Of a stretch of DNA of 64,000 nucleotides, positions 24,001 through 36,433 are shown piece by piece (position 1 is the first letter of the stretch; each line of letters begins with the position of its first letter). Source of the stretch: Pagrus major (taxonomy: Eukaryota; Chordata; Actinopteri; Spariformes; Sparidae); NCBI RefSeq assembly GCF_040436345.1, contig NC_133225.1, positions 22,858,040 through 22,922,039 of the forward strand, read 5' to 3'. The notes under the pieces are model-generated. The model was not told the origin of the DNA, did no database searches, and saw only the letters and a program-made list of their open reading frames with translations. Both the position numbers and the translations under genes were made by a program.

Positions 24001-27000
24001 CAAAATGTTTACAGACACCATTCTAAGTCACACATCTGTATTGCACCATAGCAAATGCATTTATACTGCACAATAAGGTGTCTGTTTTCACCTCTTATGA
24101 ATCATGCATATCTTTGCTCACCTTTACGTGGCTCGTCGTCATTGTCCAGGCTGTCCTCTCCGACGATGTGCTGTGGTTTGATCTGCTCTGTAAGACACAA
24201 CGCAGCTTCACTCATCAGGTTACAACTTAAAAATAAGACCATAAAACCTATTTATACCATCAATGCTCCTCGTGACAGAATGATTTGTTATGTGACATTA
24301 TCGAATTCGCTGTGTATTGTTTATCCTCGAGAGAAATGCAATACACCTGACAAACTAATGCATTCTTAAACTGGGTGGAGATGTTCTCGGCACTTGCTCA
24401 CAACCAAAGCATTGTCAGAGTACATCTGATTGTTTTAAAGGTCACCCCAAACAAATGTGTTCAACCAAAAACAAACATTCGATGAGCTGTCAGGATAGTC
24501 GTAAAATGCTGATACCTTCCCACTGCTGTGGCAACAACACACACGCACACACACACACCTGAACAGAGGTAATGTTAAGTTTGTTTTTAGAGGTACGAGC
24601 TAATTAAAAGACAGACAACAATAGGACTGCGGACACGATTGCATGTCAGTTTCACTAGGGGGGTGTTCCATTAGTTATTTTTTTATCAGGAGATCACCAA
24701 AGACCAAAGACAATGGTATTATTGTTATGACATGTATTGTCACACCTACTGTAAGGATGATACTCATTTTAATTATTTTTAGGACACTGGAAATTAATTT
24801 TCTATCATGCAATAATCTATTTATTGGGAAGTACATCCAAGTATATAAATATGTTTGTATTTACATAAATACAGATTTTTTATTGATTGACAACTGGCAA
24901 AATTACACCAGTGAAAAACTATTATGAAGACTGAAAGTTATGTTTTTAATCAGTAGTGGGTAAAAATATTAACAAATTGTCCATTTGGTGGCTGTCCAGT
25001 AGCTTTCAATCATTTCACATGATTCTTCATCAGCAGCTCAGAAATCAACTCTCAACCTCAAATCTGAAGCAAACATAGATGTTCAGTCCTTAGAGCTATA
25101 ATAAACCTTTCGTGTATACTTTGTTGAGTTGTTTCCAACAATGTTCGAACCCTGGGAAATCCCGTGAGTTTATCAAGGTAATCGTGTGTTCCTTTTGGTT
25201 GCCTGACACCATAACTTCCAGGTAAACACGGGAAACACCAGATGGATGACTAAACGTAACGCAATCAAAAATTGTCGCGTCACGTTGGGTTTTCATTGGC
25301 ATTGGTGGCTGTTCAACAAAGACTCCAACTCATGTTTCCACGCTGCGTCACAACGTCATCAAACTATTTCTTCTGTTATTGTTTGGAATCTGAAACCCGT
25401 AGAAAAAGCAGCAAAAAGTAAATACTGTGCATTTAGTGTTGAGCAAACCTGAGCAAACTCCATCTGCTCATAAAGATCGTGTGATATAATGGAAAGCAAC
25501 CCAACAGCCACTAAATGAACGTTGTGGTGACATTTTTTATCTATCAAACAAAACACACGTCGAAAAAGAGAAGCAGAGAAAGATTACCTAACTCCTCCTC
25601 CATGGTGCTGCCACCAACTGTGTCTCTGACTCCCAGCACTCTGTTGAACAGAATGGAGAAGGCGCTGCCCCACACACCTGACACAGTGACAAAATACTGT
25701 TAGAGGGTTCACTCACGTTAAATGGTCCAACTATTGTGGTGTCATAGAGGAAAACGTTTTTCTCACCCATCAGAAAATGAAGAGGGTTTTCCTCGTACTT
25801 CTTGACAGCAGTACCCATGAAGAACTTGCTTCCAAACAAGTCGGGGGTCATGAAGGTGCCGTACTTCGCCATCCCAATTTCATACGGGCTGAACTCCACC
25901 CAGTCTACGGGTGGAAACCTCAGTGGTAATTTCACAAGGAATATAATACATATAATATATATAAAACATGTTTGCTTTCGGCAGCCTTGGAGAAGATGAC
26001 TACTTTCATTTCAGTATCCTGGGCAAAGCATTCCCTCATGCCCAATAAAACATTACTGTTAGGTTTCATTTTAAATATATGAGATATTGAGCATGAACTA
26101 TTTGCTATGTAAAGATATAGTGGAGTAATGGCATTCTCTTCCTCACTGTGTGTGTTGTAATCTAAGCTTCTTTGTTCTTTGTTTTGGTAGCAAAAGCATG
26201 GTATCATGTTGGTGCATGTAAGTCCCTCCCTGTCCTCCCCACATACGTTTTCAATATGGTGGCCTGGTAAGAAACATTCTCATATTACAGCTGAACATTT
26301 GAAGCGCCTTGATTCATATTCAATCAACACAACAGTGTGCGGTTCTTTTTTTTTTGCCAATTTTATTGTGTTAAGACATATGTATTTGTTGTCTCCTTTA
26401 TTTCTGAAAAAATCTGAATAAAGACTCCTGGATTGAAATTAGAAAAACAACAACTGAACCACAATTAGTCATCTGACATATAAGGCCCACAAGGGGTTAT
26501 TCCAGCCCTGTCTACATTTTCTCTCTATACCTATCTATGTTACTAGCAGCATTTTCTCGGGCTCCATGGGCTTCTGTCTGTGTTCAATAATATTTTTGTC
26601 CATATCTGTCCATGAACTGATCAGACACGGTTCAAAACACGATGTTTTGTCATTCTTTCAACATAAAATTAAGCAACTTCCACTGCAGTCAATGGGGGTC
26701 TGTCAACCAACCTCCCAGTAAACATGGCTGGACATCAGACTGGGACTAAACACAGCCTCTGAGACTAACAGATTCGGACAAAACGGCAGTTTTTCACATC
26801 TTACTCTGTGAATTGAGGATTTATTTAGACCAAACCACAGGTGATTGCCGAAAGATAAACCAAGACTGTTTTGGTGAGTTTTATTTAGTTAATTTTGAGT
26901 GTGAATGAAGTGTGTTTTTTAGTAAATTAGGCAATTTAGCTCTTCAAAGTTTGTTAAAACAAAAGAAACTTGAATTAATACGGTGTACGGTTGTATTTTT

Positions 27001-30000
27001 CTGCTTAGTAAGGAAATAGGTCAAATTTATTTCCCTTTCTCGACATTTTGTGAGTTTATTTTGTTTACTTATTAGACTAAGTAGCGAACTTGTGGCTATT
27101 ACATCTCCCAGCTGAAACTACAGGGGGCTATTAGACTATCACCTCTTGCATTACAAAATGGTATTAAGAGACAGGATGGGAGAGGGCTAGCTAATTAGCA
27201 TGCCAACAACAGTAGACATCTTTGCAACACTGCACATAGACGTCTTTGACATAACATCAGCACTGTTGTTTCTTCACACTGTGTTGATAATGTTTTTAAA
27301 CTATAATTCTGGCTATATCTTACAAATTGCCTGTTTAAAAATAACAAGTTTTGATTTGTGAACACAAAAATGTCTTTAAGTACCACACAGGAACAAATTA
27401 AGTGTGAATTATCATCCAATGAATGAGTATATGAAGATTTAATTGGAATTGCAGCTCAAAGCTAAAACATGATAAAACGGTCATTCTCCTACTCTACTTG
27501 AGTTTTACTGTAATATGAGAGTTTTTTGCATGGATGCCAGTACATAGTGTATACTCACTGATCTGTCTGCAGTCATTGGAGACTTTTTTTGGTTCCTTTT
27601 TTGTATTTTTTATTGCAGTGCAGAAGAGTAGTGTACAGTTGCTATGCAGGCCTCATCAACGCTGAGGAAGTACATTCAACACGGAACAAACCCATGCCCT
27701 CGTGCACCCTCCTCAGTTCCTTGATGCGTCACCTAGCCGTCATTAGATTACATGCCAACACGTAATAACACAAACTCTACGTGATAGCAGAGCAGTATTA
27801 TAAAGACATGAGTAATGCTTGGTTATTTTGCATGTGATCATTTCTAGTTATTCATTACATATGCAAATTAGCTCTCTGAGGGACATGGAGTAGATGGAAG
27901 ACATAATTTAACATGAGGATACACACAAAACGACATATTTACCTGCAAACATGAGCTCTGAAACATCTGGCTTGACGTGCAGACACGTGAAGAGAGGAAG
28001 GGGACTCTGAGCCTGGTTTATTTTCTCCTGGATACTACTTAGCTTGATGTCCATCCTCTGGTAGATGAGAACACAGCCTTTGAATCATTTACACTCACTC
28101 TCTGCAGATGCTGGAGGTGGTATTTCATCTAATCATGACTGTCATGGTTATGTGGAAGTTAAGTAACAATGTAAGGAGAGAAATAGAGTACACAATGAAA
28201 AAAGCTTAAAAAAAACCTTGAGAGGGATGTCAAAAGTTCAAAAGAAGAAAGAGGAAATGAAACATGAACTTCAAGGAAAATGAGGTCTGATTACACATGA
28301 AACACTAGTGAGTAACAATGAGATAGAGAAATAAAGAATCCCATCCAAATTAAAACAAACAACAGCTGTCGAGCAGCTCTTACCGCAGGTATAAGCGTCT
28401 CTCCTATGAGCATACCGAAGATATCGGTAAAGGTAACAGGCTGCCCTGTGGCCTTTTTGGTCCAGAGGGCCTGAATGTAGTTGGTGATGTGTTGGGGGAG
28501 CAACAGCCTCAGCGGGTTACTGCTCACTCTGTTCATCAGCTCCTTGTTGATGTCCTTTGGGCCTTTATTTGGAAATTCTGGGTGCGAGTAGAGAGCGGAC
28601 ATGTACCTACAGGGACAGAGAGAAAAACAATATAAAATGTTGTCAGAACATTAAATACATGCTTAAAAAGTCACTTGGGTTTGTGCCATGTTTATGCAGG
28701 AGGTACTTTACTTGTAAGGAAGTAAAATCCATTGAGTCATTCCATAAATATGAAGATGGCAACTGAAATAAGCCAGAGATGCTCGCTTGATGCTCCATAC
28801 CAGTAGAGGAAAACAGAAATGTTTGCCAGAGAAGGAAGGCGGCAACACTAAGGTTCAGTCAGGAAGAGAGAAAGGACCAGAGAAACAAAGAGGAAAGATA
28901 AAAAGAGAGAAAGTATTTTTTGAAATAAACAGGACAGTGAAAGAGAAGGTGTAGAAAGAGAGGAGAAAAAGAGAAATAAAAGCTGACCATGTGGATCCAG
29001 AGAGGCCGGCGATGTATGTGGCACAATCCAGGACCCCAGACTCAAACAGGGCTTTCATCACTCCTGAGAAGCCGACCATGGCACGGAAACCACCTCCTGA
29101 GCCCGCTATGGCAATCACTGGCACCTGTAATGCACAGACCAAAGAGTCATACTGTGAAGAAGATGAAGGCAGAGGCATTTTTAATCTTATAATTACATAC
29201 TACAGAGCTTAAAGTATGAATCTTGCATTCATTCTTTCAGGTTGAGTAACTTCCCTCCTGTGCCTCCATACAGCGAGGGTGCCATGCCAGTTGCATCACG
29301 CCACACATTTTTTACTTGAGCCTTTGGATTTTCAACTATTTCAAAATTCTCATTGTGACACATCGCTTCCTCTCTGCAGCGAACCAGACCCAGTGGTATG
29401 TGAGAGTCAGTTCTGACTACTCTGATATAATTCCACGAAAAGTCTTCCTGGATGGGGGGTTGAGTGATGTTGTAGCATAGTCGTAGGCAGAAGCTGGTTA
29501 TCTCATTCCTCTGGAGCTTCCGGTACAAGTTGAAGACATGAGCAGGCCTGGCTGTAGAAGACAGCCAACCCCAAAGGCTTCTAGCCAAAACCACACTGGC
29601 GAGAAAATAAAACTTTGCTGAGCTCAAAGCAGAGGAGCAGAAATTGAAGCTTTTGGTGGGGGGCTTACTGAATGGTTTGCTTCCCAGTGTGAGAAATGTC
29701 AAGTAAAAGCTGAGCGCACAATGTGTGAGAAAATGCATGACAGCTCTGAATTTAGCAAGGCAGCAAGTCTCAGTCAAGTTACAATACGGAAAGACCTCAA
29801 AGACTTGCATTTGTTTCCATCTTCACAAGTAAATGTTACATATCGTAAGAGTGAATCTGTATTAGAATGAGAGATGCCACAGTACGCACACATATCACAC
29901 CCACCATTCCTATATACATGTTCAATGTTAAGAGGCTACAGCAGCTAAAGATCACTCAGCTCACTAATATGGAAGGTATAAAGTGTAAAATATGTAAAGC

Positions 30001-33000
30001 ATCGGTATTTGGCGTCTAGGCTCTGACTTAATCACTCCCCACAAGAAAATGCCAAGCTTGGCACAGAACGGAGTGACGACTGACGCTATTAACTTCCCTT
30101 ACTTTGAGGAATGTCGAAAGGTGGATGACAGGGTGGAGGTGGGGCTTTTGAAAAGCCGGACCTAACAAAAGAGTGGTGTAGCTTGTAGTCCTAAAACCCG
30201 GAAATCAGTTAGCATTGTTGCACATCCGGTTTACTCATCTCAAGGTTATATGCCTGAGATAGGTATGTGGTCACCACAGGCTTAAGATAATTACACGTTT
30301 TGCTCTACGCCATAAAATACATCATTAAATGTCTCATAATTTAATTACAAAGCACTTACTTGTCTTACAAACAAGTGGCTAAATGAGACTACAGAGGTTG
30401 TCATGGACATTTAACGTCATCATGCCAAACACGGAGACTCATCTACTCACTACTACTTTTTCAGGTGGACTTTAGCTACAAACTATTCTAACTCTAGTTT
30501 TACAACTTGTAGGTTGATCAATTTATAGAAAATGTGTATAGTAAATGTGTAGTGAGACGTTTAAGTCATGCGACCGCAGTGTAGTCCGTTTATAGCCAGT
30601 GGTGTTCATCTGTGAAGATAATTTTGATGAACAAAACATGTAACTATCATAAACTTGTGTTTGCTACAAAATAGATGGCCCGGTTATGGGAAATAGATGG
30701 CCCGGTTATGGGAAACAGATGGCCCTATTATGTTTGACGGTAAAAGACGATAAAAGGAAATTCCTGCTGAAACTTAACAAAATGTTTTATCCATTTTTAG
30801 CTTTCCTGAACAAATTAAATACTACAGCCTTATATGTTGTGAAGTGCAACACATAGTCAAACTGTGTGCTTGATTAGGCTATCACCTCACAGTGTACACG
30901 AATGACTGAAAACAGTTTCAGCTCTGTTCCCACCTCGTCTGGAGAGCTGGGGAGGAAACGAGGCTTCTCCATGTCGAGCAGCTTCTTGATGCCCAGCATC
31001 ACTCTCTCTCTGCGGGTCTGTCTGAACTGCTTCTCTTTGTCACACAGAGCCAGGCTGAACCGCAGGTCCAGCTTGGTGCTGCAGAAACAAATGACGCAAA
31101 TAGAGTTTAGTAAAAAAATGTGATCGCGGGAAGGCAAACTATGACTGTTGTTTTACGTTCCGGCAGAAAGGCAGATAGAAGATATGGTCTTCCTGTGTAC
31201 ATAACACTCCTGATGATGTTGAAACTTTCCTATAGGTCAGATAAGATCAGCCTCGGGGTGGCCTGATGTAAAAACAAACCACCACAGACAAACAGTCATG
31301 GTCTCTCACCCTTTTACTCACCTTCTCATTATTTCTACTAACCCTTCAGACATGTATGGAATTTCTAAACCCTCCCACGACACCTATACAGTGAGACCAT
31401 GGGAAATATGATGCACTATAACCTCATATTATCTTACACAAGTATCTTGTTATTACTGAGTCACAAACTTGTTGTACTTCAAGAAACTGCTTTAAGTTCT
31501 AATTTTAGGTTCTGCGCTGCTTCAGACGAATTCCTGTGTATTCTTAAACCTGTTGCGTAAGCCTTCATTGATATATATCTGGTATTGCTTAAAACCAAAA
31601 TTAAACTAAAGTAAAATTACCGATAGTTTTTGACTCTGATGGGAATACATACCAGATCTCCAGTGACATCTCTAAGTATACTTTGGTTGCCTGTCAAAAC
31701 AATGAAATTTGTTGTTATTGTCCAGTAAAGAAGGAGTTGATTTAACAGGCAAACACATCGTGTCACGAACAAAATCAATAAGGTGTGAAATAAAAAAATA
31801 AAGGGATAGTTTTTTCAATTAGCAATTATTTAAATGTAAAAAAAAAAAAATTAATCACTTTACACTTGTTTAGAATTGTATCATTGAATTCATCTGTTAT
31901 CATTAACCACCAGAAGTCTCCAGCTCTTCTTTTAGCGCACTCTCGTCTCCATACACACGCATTATAGTATATCGTATGTATCAAATATATAAATATATTT
32001 ATTGGATTGTAATAATGTGACATATCATTTGCATATGTTCTTGTAATTGTTCTTTATATATTTAATTTCCTTTAAGGAAACTAGAATTTCAAAGAATATC
32101 CTGTAAGTTTCAACAATGCTTGCCTGTGCAAAACAATGATGAAACTACCAGAGAGTCTGCTGGCCTTGAATGCCTTGTCATTTACCTTGCCAATGAGGAA
32201 AGACTCCATCTTTGTCTGGCCTACTCTGAGCTTGGTGATGTCATAGGACGCTGTCCCAAGTGTTTCATCCATCACATAATTGGCGTCCATTAATGTTAAC
32301 TGAGTGGAATAAACATGAGCAGTTGAATGATTAAAACATTTCAAGAGCTAATATGTGTTTAAGGTCAGCTATCAACCCGTTGTCAAGATGTTAAACAATG
32401 TAAACAAAACTTTAGAAAAAGTTGTGATGATACTATCCAAATAATATCAGGCTAAAAATGGTACGCTGTGTTTAATTTAGTTTAAGCTCCATTACATTGG
32501 TGTAGACTGTGATAGACAATCAGATGCAGGTCTAACCTCCAGGACGTTCTGTTGGTTGGGGTCTAATATGAAGCTGAAGGTCTCGTTCCATTTTGGGTTG
32601 ATGTCGTTGTCTATGTGCTTGGTCCTCTTTCTGCTCTCTGGGGCTGTTGGGATGAACAGCTCCACGTATGGATCTGGGGTGTCCACTGCACACACACATT
32701 CAACAGTGTTACTGATTAGCAGGATCCCGAAGTATCGCCCTGCTCATGTTTTTGTAGAAAGTTCATGTTGATCTAAAATTATATTGATGGCCATTTTCTC
32801 TACAGTACATGCAACATGTTAATTAGTTATGTTAAAGTCACATGAACAGGGACAAAAAAGGACGTATTTAGACTCACACAGGTCACCCAGTGCTCCCTTG
32901 GTGACACTCTCGGCTCGAACCACAGTCACTGTGAACTTGTGAGAAAATTGCTGTTCCACCTGTAACACAACATTCATTTAGTTCAGTTTGGTTTCATCAT

Positions 33001-34487
33001 TTTGCATGGGAAAATCAGTCCCAACACAGTGATAACAGAGATTCAAATACAGATCACAAGGGTAAGTAGGCAGTAATCCATGACGCATGACAAATACGGT
33101 TATGATAAACAAAAACAAAACAGGAAGTTTGCTGGTTAATCGGTGAGAATATCTTGGGTTTTAAGTGAGTAAGTAAGACGTGATGTTCAGGTCGAAACTG
33201 AACGTCACGTCTGCTGTTGTTGTTTTTTTTTTCATTTTGTTGTATGGATCAAGTACCAATAAAATACTCAACAGTTTCTCCTGGGACTTAAATGTAGGTG
33301 AAGTGGAAAAAGACAACTGTACACTTTATAATAGCAGTTTTGTTAGAGGGACACCAGATTTCCTGTTAGGGATAAAATGTCAAAATCATGTTTTTTTCTT
33401 TTTTTTTCCTTCTACATACCGATTCTGATGAATGAACTTTGTGTACTCAGTGTATTAAAACATGTTATATTGAATGTTATGGAAGTCGCTTGCTGTTTGT
33501 CGGCGATAACGATTCCATCATTTTAGAAAGTATCAGAGGCATTTCCAATACTGGTACGTTTCAAGATAAGTACCCCTTCTCTTTGAGGTTCCTGATCTCA
33601 AACTACATTTCTGTATTCTAGCATTGGTGAGAGGACTTCTACTCATTTTGAAAACAAAATCTATAATCTATATGTATTTTTCAGTAACTGTTCAGTACCT
33701 AAAATTGTTTCTCCCTTGTTCCCTGTAGTCTTGTTTTCTGCAACTGTAGGAATCTCAGTAAGTATGTTATCGATATCTGGTTGATACAATGAAATTACAC
33801 GGTAAATCGCAGGCTGTATTCTAAAATGTGCGAGAGTTTTCACTAAAGTCTCCAATCTCCAATGTTGAAAAAAGTTTAAATATGGGCGTCCTTAAAGGCA
33901 AACAATGTTGTCTCTGTCCTTCCTAGATATCCATCGCTGAACCCACATGTTGGAATAAGAACAGAAAATGTTTTGCATTTTTTTGCTCTGTTGTTCCTTG
34001 TGTCAGCTGAAACTTTGAAGACATTTTAACATCTGTTATTACTCACTGTAGTTTTGAGGTGTGACCATTCATGAGGGACACAAGTAGCTGGTTTGTAACC
34101 TACTTTTGGTTTCAACTCACCACTTTAGAACAGACAGTGTGACTTTTAACACATGTAAAACAGTCATACAGGGCTGTGAATTCAGCTATCACATAGATTA
34201 TCTTGTGTTAATCTCTAGCTGCCTAAAACAACCCAAAGTAACCCTTATCACCTGCGGCAGTGGTGATGGAAAGAGCCATGCTGATGCTGCAAAATCTGCC
34301 CCAAATGTTTGGTTTTTTGCTTTGGAGCAATAACAGTCAAACTTATACTATTGTACTATTACAATGCAATGGAACAATTTGCACCATAATTAAATCAATT
34401 GTAATCTTGTTTTCTGTTTAAACTTGGCTCTGTTTTACTGCACATTCAGGACATTATACTAATACTCACAATTATATTGGAAGCCAT
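18065..34487 (-). CDS. pla2g4a: Cytosolic phospholipase A2 alpha, complete, 18 coding exons, 749 aa
   Basis: Coding exons (minus strand): 34487-34470, 32959-32878, 32685-32537, 32299-32186, 31690-31653, 31078-30934, 29124-28988, 28606-28384, 28057-27943, 25904-25767, 25677-25588, 24187-24122, 22988-22858, 22705-22594, 21640-21456, 21364-21175, 20097-19940, 18223-18065. All junctions are GT-AG and keep frame; 2,250 bases give 749 aa, the human length. The N-terminal C2 domain has [10 protein letters not shown] (Asp35, Asp38) and DANYVMDE (Asp88, Asn90), the calcium-binding loops. The catalytic domain has GSGGGFRAM (Arg196), the nucleophile in GLSGSTW (Ser224) and the partner in VDSGLT (Asp542). 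The enzyme cleaves arachidonate from the sn-2 position of membrane phospholipids after calcium-driven translocation to membranes. Ser499-Pro matches the MAP-kinase site (human Ser505). The ATG was chosen because MASNII joins in frame to VEQQFSHKF. The C-terminal tail diverges from human. The neighbour ptgs2 uses its product. Confidence 0.97.
18880..19115 (+). mobile_element. Degraded LINE (L2/Rex1-like) ORF2 C-terminal fragment
   Basis: In the + frame the peptide [20 protein letters not shown] is followed by ITAFKSLL and a stop. This is the characteristic end of fish L2/Rex1-type reverse transcriptase ORFs (pattern RAF.V..P.LWN.LP..IR....FK..L). Upstream the frame is broken. It lies in the last pla2g4a intron, opposite to the gene. 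A poly-T/A tract follows. Confidence 0.7.
19116..19939. other. pla2g4a last intron, proximal part
   Basis: After the LINE fragment there is a T/A homopolymer stretch (about 19,121-19,143) and AT-rich sequence with no recognised element. Confidence 0.5.
20098..21174. other. pla2g4a intron 16, no element recognised
   Basis: Ordinary AT-rich intron sequence between the ...EAPG/VPRE coding junction exons. Short open frames on the minus strand (20,462-20,796) do not resemble any family I know. Confidence 0.5.
21780..22260. repeat. Probable dispersed repeat in pla2g4a intron
   Basis: It starts with GGGCTGGGTATTTCGGTATT, a beginning typical of widespread fish repeats, and includes GCTAGCAACGTTAGCTG-like sequence. 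No matching right terminus could be set, so the class is unknown. Confidence 0.4.
22989..24121. other. pla2g4a intron 12, AT-rich, poly(A) tract
   Basis: No element recognised apart from an A homopolymer of about 20 bases (23,940-23,960). Confidence 0.5.
24188..25587. other. pla2g4a intron 11, no element recognised
   Basis: AT-rich intron with a short CA-rich stretch near 24,540. No coding or mobile signature recognised. Confidence 0.5.
25905..27942. other. pla2g4a intron 9, about 2 kb
   Basis: No exon or RNA gene seen. The stretch from about 26,500 to 27,200 has the look of repeat DNA, but I could not find terminal repeats or a second copy in this window. Confidence 0.45.
29229..29810 (-). 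CDS. Unidentified 193-codon open reading frame in a pla2g4a intron
   Basis: An uninterrupted ATG-to-stop frame lies on the same strand as pla2g4a, in the intron between coding exons 6 and 7, ending 105 bp before exon 7. The predicted protein has a hydrophobic N-terminal part ([20 protein letters not shown]) and a more polar second half ([30 protein letters not shown], and the end [12 protein letters not shown]). I do not recognise a family. It has no low-complexity repeat to explain its length, and it is the longest open frame in non-genic DNA here apart from those made by TG repeats. It could be a retrocopy, a transposon remnant or chance; no promoter or poly(A) signal is evident. Confidence 0.2.
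   Translation of the reverse strand: MQVFEVFPYCNLTETCCLAKFRAVMHFLTHCALSFYLTFLTLGSKPFSKPPTKSFNFCSSALSSAKFYFLASVVLARSLWGWLSSTARPAHVFNLYRKLQRNEITSFCLRLCYNITQPPIQEDFSWNYIRVVRTDSHIPLGLVRCREEAMCHNENFEIVENPKAQVKNVWRDATGMAPSLYGGTGGKLLNLKE
29940..30520. repeat. Probable dispersed repeat in pla2g4a intron 6
   Basis: Blocks such as GTTGCACATCCGGTTTACTC and GTGGTCACCACAGGCTTAAG read like a widespread teleost repeat. No second copy is present in the window and no termini were found. Confidence 0.35.
30671..30735. repeat. Three tandem copies of a 22-bp unit
   Basis: The unit ATAGATGGCCCGGTTATGGG plus two bases is repeated twice exactly; a third, shorter and diverged copy (ACAGATGGCCCTATTATG) follows. Confidence 0.85.
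33000..34469. other. pla2g4a intron between the ATG exon and the first C2 exon
   Basis: About 1.5 kb of AT-rich sequence with no recognised exon, RNA or mobile terminus. Confidence 0.5.
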
Positions 34488-34587
34488 TTTGTGTTGTCAG
34501 CTGAGCTATTCTCAGGAAAGCCTTTGTCAAGATAGGAACTTAAACTCAGGATGACATCTCTGTCAACTGGAACTGGAGCGTAGGAGC
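34488..34587 (-). other. pla2g4a: pla2g4a 5' UTR part of the ATG exon
   Basis: Upstream of the ATG the minus strand runs back to a pyrimidine-rich acceptor CATCTTTCAG at 34,588-34,597. The start codon therefore lies in an internal exon and an upstream non-coding exon must exist, as in mammalian PLA2G4A. Confidence 0.65.
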
Positions 34588-34671
34588 CTGAAAGATGAAA
34601 CAAAAAAGTCTGTAATCAGTGCAAATTAAGGAGTACAGCTTTAACAGACAATTACATTTAAAAACACACTA

Positions 34672-35102
34672 TTAAAGGGTAACTCCACCAATTTTACACA
34701 ATAAAGTGTGTTTACAGGTCCTGGGGAGTGCTACTGCATATGTGAAAAAAGTAGCTAAAGGCCTTTTGTGGCTCCAAAGGAAGCTGCATGTTATCTGATA
34801 AATTGCCTCCAGTGACGTCACTTAGTGGAACACATGGAATAAAAAAGAGGATATTCAATATTCAATTTTGTTGTTTTTAAGCTGTCAGTAATGAGTCCAA
34901 AAGTGTTATAGAAGTGCAACGCTTGATCCGTGGACTGCTTTTTAAAAGCTAGTGCCTACATTACCCACAATGCAACTGAGTGACATCACTGGAGTCAAAT
35001 AATCAGATTACAAGCAGCTTCCTCTGGAGCCACAACTACTTTTTCACATATGCAGTACTCAGTTAGTTAGAGTTAAATCAGTGGATTAGAGTTACCCTTT
35101 AA
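34672..35102. mobile_element. TTAA-bounded MITE (family 1)
   Basis: Bounded by TTAA at 34,672-34,675 and 35,099-35,102. The left end TTAAAGGGTAACTCCACC is inverted at the right end, whose reverse complement starts TTAAAGGGTAACTCTAAT. Length 431 bp, non-coding. It lies in the first pla2g4a intron. Confidence 0.85.
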
Positions 35103-35165
35103 ATGTGCGATGCTTTGACATTAACAATGCTGATGTGCCACCAGTTACATCTAGTAAGGTAACAG

Positions 35166-35710
35166 TTAAAGGAGACCTATTATGCTTTTTCAGTTTTAAT
35201 CCTCTTTCTTCAGTGTGGTATATCGGTTTTTGTGCATGTTAAAGTAAAGTTAAATAGTCCAAAGTCTGTGCCAATGGGAGCTCCTCTCTCCCAAAAAAAC
35301 ACTGCTCCTAAATTACCTGAAACGCCTCACCAGTAGTTTAATGACATCACACTACGTCACCATGTCACACATTTGCATAATTTATGCCCATATTCACGGC
35401 AAAAATGCAGTTAACTGGAAGCTGAAAACACGACAGAGCCAACTGGAGACACAAGGAGCAGTGCTGGCTCAGGTGTGTGTGAGCTGACCAGTCAGAGCAG
35501 ACTGGATCTTCAGGAAGAGGGGTCCCCTCTTCTTGAAGACCAGGTCTGCTCTGATTGGTAGACAGGAGCTAAAACAGAGCCCCTCACAGAGGAGGAATAC
35601 AGTATGAGGAAACTGATGTGTTTTTTAGCATTAAAGCATGTAAACCTTTTCTAGTAGTAACCCAAACTAAAATTATTTACGTGGAAATGAACATGCTATG
35701 TCTCCTTTAA
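35166..35710. mobile_element. TTAA-bounded MITE (family 2)
   Basis: Bounded by TTAA at 35,166-35,169 and 35,707-35,710. The left end TTAAAGGAGACCTATTATGC is inverted at the right end, whose reverse complement starts TTAAAGGAGACATAGCATG. Length 545 bp, non-coding. It begins only 64 bp after the previous element. Confidence 0.85.
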
Positions 35711-36069
35711 TAATTACTGTAACTTCTTGAAGGAGGATGAGATTACCTCTTCTAAAAGCCAAAGCTGCCCTATCAGAGAAGCCTTTCGCATCTTGGCAGG
35801 GGCAAGGGGAAGTGTGGTGAGACACAAACCCATGATAAGAGGACTGGGCCAATAGCAGCCGTTTATGTGTGTGTGAGTGTAAGTGCACCACATGCATATG
35901 AAAGAGAAAGATGAAAGTAAAAAGAAGATGTGTCTCTCATGTTGAATGTGACTGATTTGACTCAACAACCATGGTGTGTTTGCAGAAGAGGTGGTATTTT
36001 TAGCAACATTAAGGCTTCTGGTTGAACACACATATGTTGATAAGACATTTGCATGCAGAGAGAAACAGC

Positions 36070-36152
<83 letters not shown>
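36070..36152. repeat. (TG)n microsatellite
   Basis: About 40 almost perfect TG units on the + strand in the first intron of pla2g4a. Confidence 0.97.
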
Positions 36153-36377
36153 GGTGATAGCATAGCAAGGTCAGCGAGTCTTTTCTCAGATGTTCACCAA
36201 AGCGTATCATTACTGAGGGGACTGAGCGCACGTAGAGAGTCCGTGCGTTCACAGGACTGGTCACGTAGTTTGCATCAGTGGTCCAATTTCTTTCTTTTTT
36301 TCTTTTTGAAAATGCCAGCTCACTCTGCCCTTGTTCTGCAGCGTACAAAGAGTGCATGCATGCAGGCTTCTGGTGTC

Positions 36378-36380
<3 letters not shown>

Positions 36381-36432
<52 letters not shown>
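36381..36432. repeat. (TG)n microsatellite
   Basis: About 26 TG units, same orientation as the previous tract, 230 bp away. Confidence 0.97.

Positions 36433-36433
<1 letters not shown>

Noticed and set aside
30671..30735. CRISPR-like direct repeats
   Set aside because: The 22-bp units are directly adjacent without spacers, and this is vertebrate nuclear DNA.
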